The notes below the pieces were generated by a model. The model was not told the DNA's origin. It did no database searches and saw only the letters and a list, made by a program, of their open reading frames with translations. From Planctomycetota bacterium (lineage in GTDB: Bacteria; Planctomycetota; SZUA-567; H5-PLA8; CALKMO01), in contig JAOACM010000321.1 of the NCBI GenBank assembly GCA_026417845.1, positions 1 to 5,391 on the forward strand: 5,391 nucleotides of DNA, in the 5' to 3' direction. This document shows, piece after piece, positions 4,417 to 5,391 of the stretch. The first letter of the stretch is position 1. Every line of letters starts with the position of its first letter. The position numbers and the translations under genes are program-made.

Positions 4417-5391
4417 TTGTTTGCCGCTTCTCAGGTAGCGGCTGCTACTGATGGCGCGCGAAGCGTGGCGACACCATCGGCCGCGCGCTTCCTGTATCCT
4501 TCCGGCGTGGCAGTGGATCCGTCCGGCAACGTGTACGTGGCGGACACATACAACCACACGATCCGCAAAGGCACGATCCCGATAGCGGACAGGGCAATCA
4601 TAGACAGCGGCACCGGACCCGTAGGGACGGTCCGGCAACTGGACACCACGCCTCAGACGGCGGTTTCGTGGCAGTGGAGCGTGATAAGGTGCCCTGCGGG
4701 ATCGGTCGCTGCGCTCTCTTCTACATCCATACGCAACCCGACCTTCACGCCGGACGTTCCGGACCTTTACGTTTTCAGGCTGATCGCCGCGGATGCTTCC
4801 GGCGCCCTCTCCGTCAGCTCCGTCAATCTCATCGCCACCAACACTCCGCCGACCATATCGGATATTCCAGACCAGACGACGGACGAGGACACGCCGGTCG
4901 GGCCGATATCGTTCACGGTTGGCGACGCCGAGACTCCCGCGAACCCGACGGTTACGGGCACATCCGGCAATACGACCCTGGTACCGGACACCAACATAGT
5001 CTTCGGCGGATCCGGAACGGACAGGACCGTTACGATAACTCCGGCCGCCAACCAGCACGGCACGGTGACGATAACGGTCACGGTCTCCGACGGCAGCGCT
5101 ACTTCTAGCGACACGTTCGTCCTGACTGTCAACCCGGTCAACGACCCGCCCGTGGCAAGCGATCAGAACGTGACGACGGCGGAGGATACTCCTAAGGCGA
5201 TAACGCTTACTGCGACGGATGCGGACGGTGACGCGCTGACTTACGTCGTCGTCTCCGGGCCGTCGCACGGGACGCTTTCGGGTACGGCGCCGAACCTGAC
5301 GTACACGCCGGATGCGGACTACAGCGGCGCGGACAGTTTCACGTTCAAGGCGAACGACGGGGCGGCGGACAGCAACGTGGCGACGGTGAGC
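4417..5391 (+). CDS. NHL / PKD-like / cadherin-like Ig repeat protein, fragment without ATG (partial, runs off right edge)
   Basis: The frame is open from the codon after TAA 4414-4416 to the window edge: 325 codons with no methionine. Counting from TTG 4417, residues 24-52 form one NHL-type repeat (SGVAVDPSGNVYVADTYNHT plus IRK), preceded by a degenerate inter-repeat linker ending SAARFLYP. About 60-141 is a PKD/Ig-like domain (WQWS at 85-88, CPAGSVAALSS, NPTFTPDVPDLYVF). About 142-241 (NTPPTISDIPDQTTDEDTP... to VTVSDGSATSSDTFVLTV) and 242 onward (NPVNDPPVASDQNVTTAEDTP...DADGDALTY) are cadherin-like/tandem-95 Ig domains. Such proteins are usually secreted or surface-anchored, with roles in adhesion or matrix. 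No signal peptide, full NHL propeller or ribosome binding site is seen. Candidate starts are TTG 4417, GTG 4465 and GTG 4507, all weak. A 5'-truncated gene or pseudogene is as likely as a complete one; the 5' boundary given is only the limit of the open frame. Confidence 0.8.
   Translation, partial: MFAASQVAAATDGARSVATPSAARFLYPSGVAVDPSGNVYVADTYNHTIRKGTIPIADRAIIDSGTGPVGTVRQLDTTPQTAVSWQWSVIRCPAGSVAALSSTSIRNPTFTPDVPDLYVFRLIAADASGALSVSSVNLIATNTPPTISDIPDQTTDEDTPVGPISFTVGDAETPANPTVTGTSGNTTLVPDTNIVFGGSGTDRTVTITPAANQHGTVTITVTVSDGSATSSDTFVLTVNPVNDPPVASDQNVTTAEDTPKAITLTATDADGDALTYVVVSGPSHGTLSGTAPNLTYTPDADYSGADSFTFKANDGAADSNVATVS
4423..4442 (+). other. Weak hairpin after the desulfhydrase gene
   Basis: GCCGCT (4423-4428) pairs with AGCGGC (4437-4442) across an 8-nt loop, 15 nt after the desulfhydrase stop. 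It lacks a T-run and falls inside the next open frame, so it is a poor terminator candidate. No better terminator is visible between the two reading frames. Confidence 0.25.

Overview
The window is GC-rich bacterial DNA with canonical Shine-Dalgarno sites. It carries a chromosomal replication cluster on the minus strand, a divergent metabolic gene, and one end of a large secreted or surface protein. The loader-type protein DciA, the Ala/Gly- and Lys/Glu-rich insertions in the clamp, and an NHL/PKD/cadherin-like repeat protein would suit a GC-rich environmental lineage such as Planctomycetota or a related or candidate phylum. That placement is a low-confidence guess from style, not from a marker.

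Minus strand, read right to left: dnaN (beta sliding clamp, 2906-1548), a 198-bp gap with a repeated 11-mer, dciA (DUF721 helicase-loader family, 1349-894), then gyrB (897-1, running off the left edge). dciA and gyrB overlap by 4 bp (ATGA) and are probably translationally coupled. Clamp, helicase loader and gyrase subunit make this a core replication operon of the kind often found near an origin. Neither recF nor dnaA is present in the window, and no DnaA-box cluster is visible.

The 524-bp gap between dnaN and the next gene separates two divergent transcription units. It holds a good extended -10 promoter facing dnaN, a weaker promoter facing right, and several GC-rich hairpins. No RNA gene could be identified in it.

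Plus strand: a complete PLP-dependent D-cysteine desulfhydrase-family gene (3431-4408). Its active-site residues point to D-cysteine or L-cysteate lyase chemistry rather than ACC deamination. From 4417 to the right edge one frame stays open for 325 codons without a single methionine. It encodes one NHL repeat, a PKD/Ig-like domain and two cadherin/tandem-95-like Ig domains. It looks like the body of a large extracellular protein that has lost its 5' end, or that starts at a non-ATG codon, immediately after the desulfhydrase gene.

I see no clear undescribed system. The points most worth a second look are the ATG-less repeat protein at the junction, the two large insertions in the clamp, the substituted aminocoumarin-contact arginines in GyrB, and the structured intergenic region.
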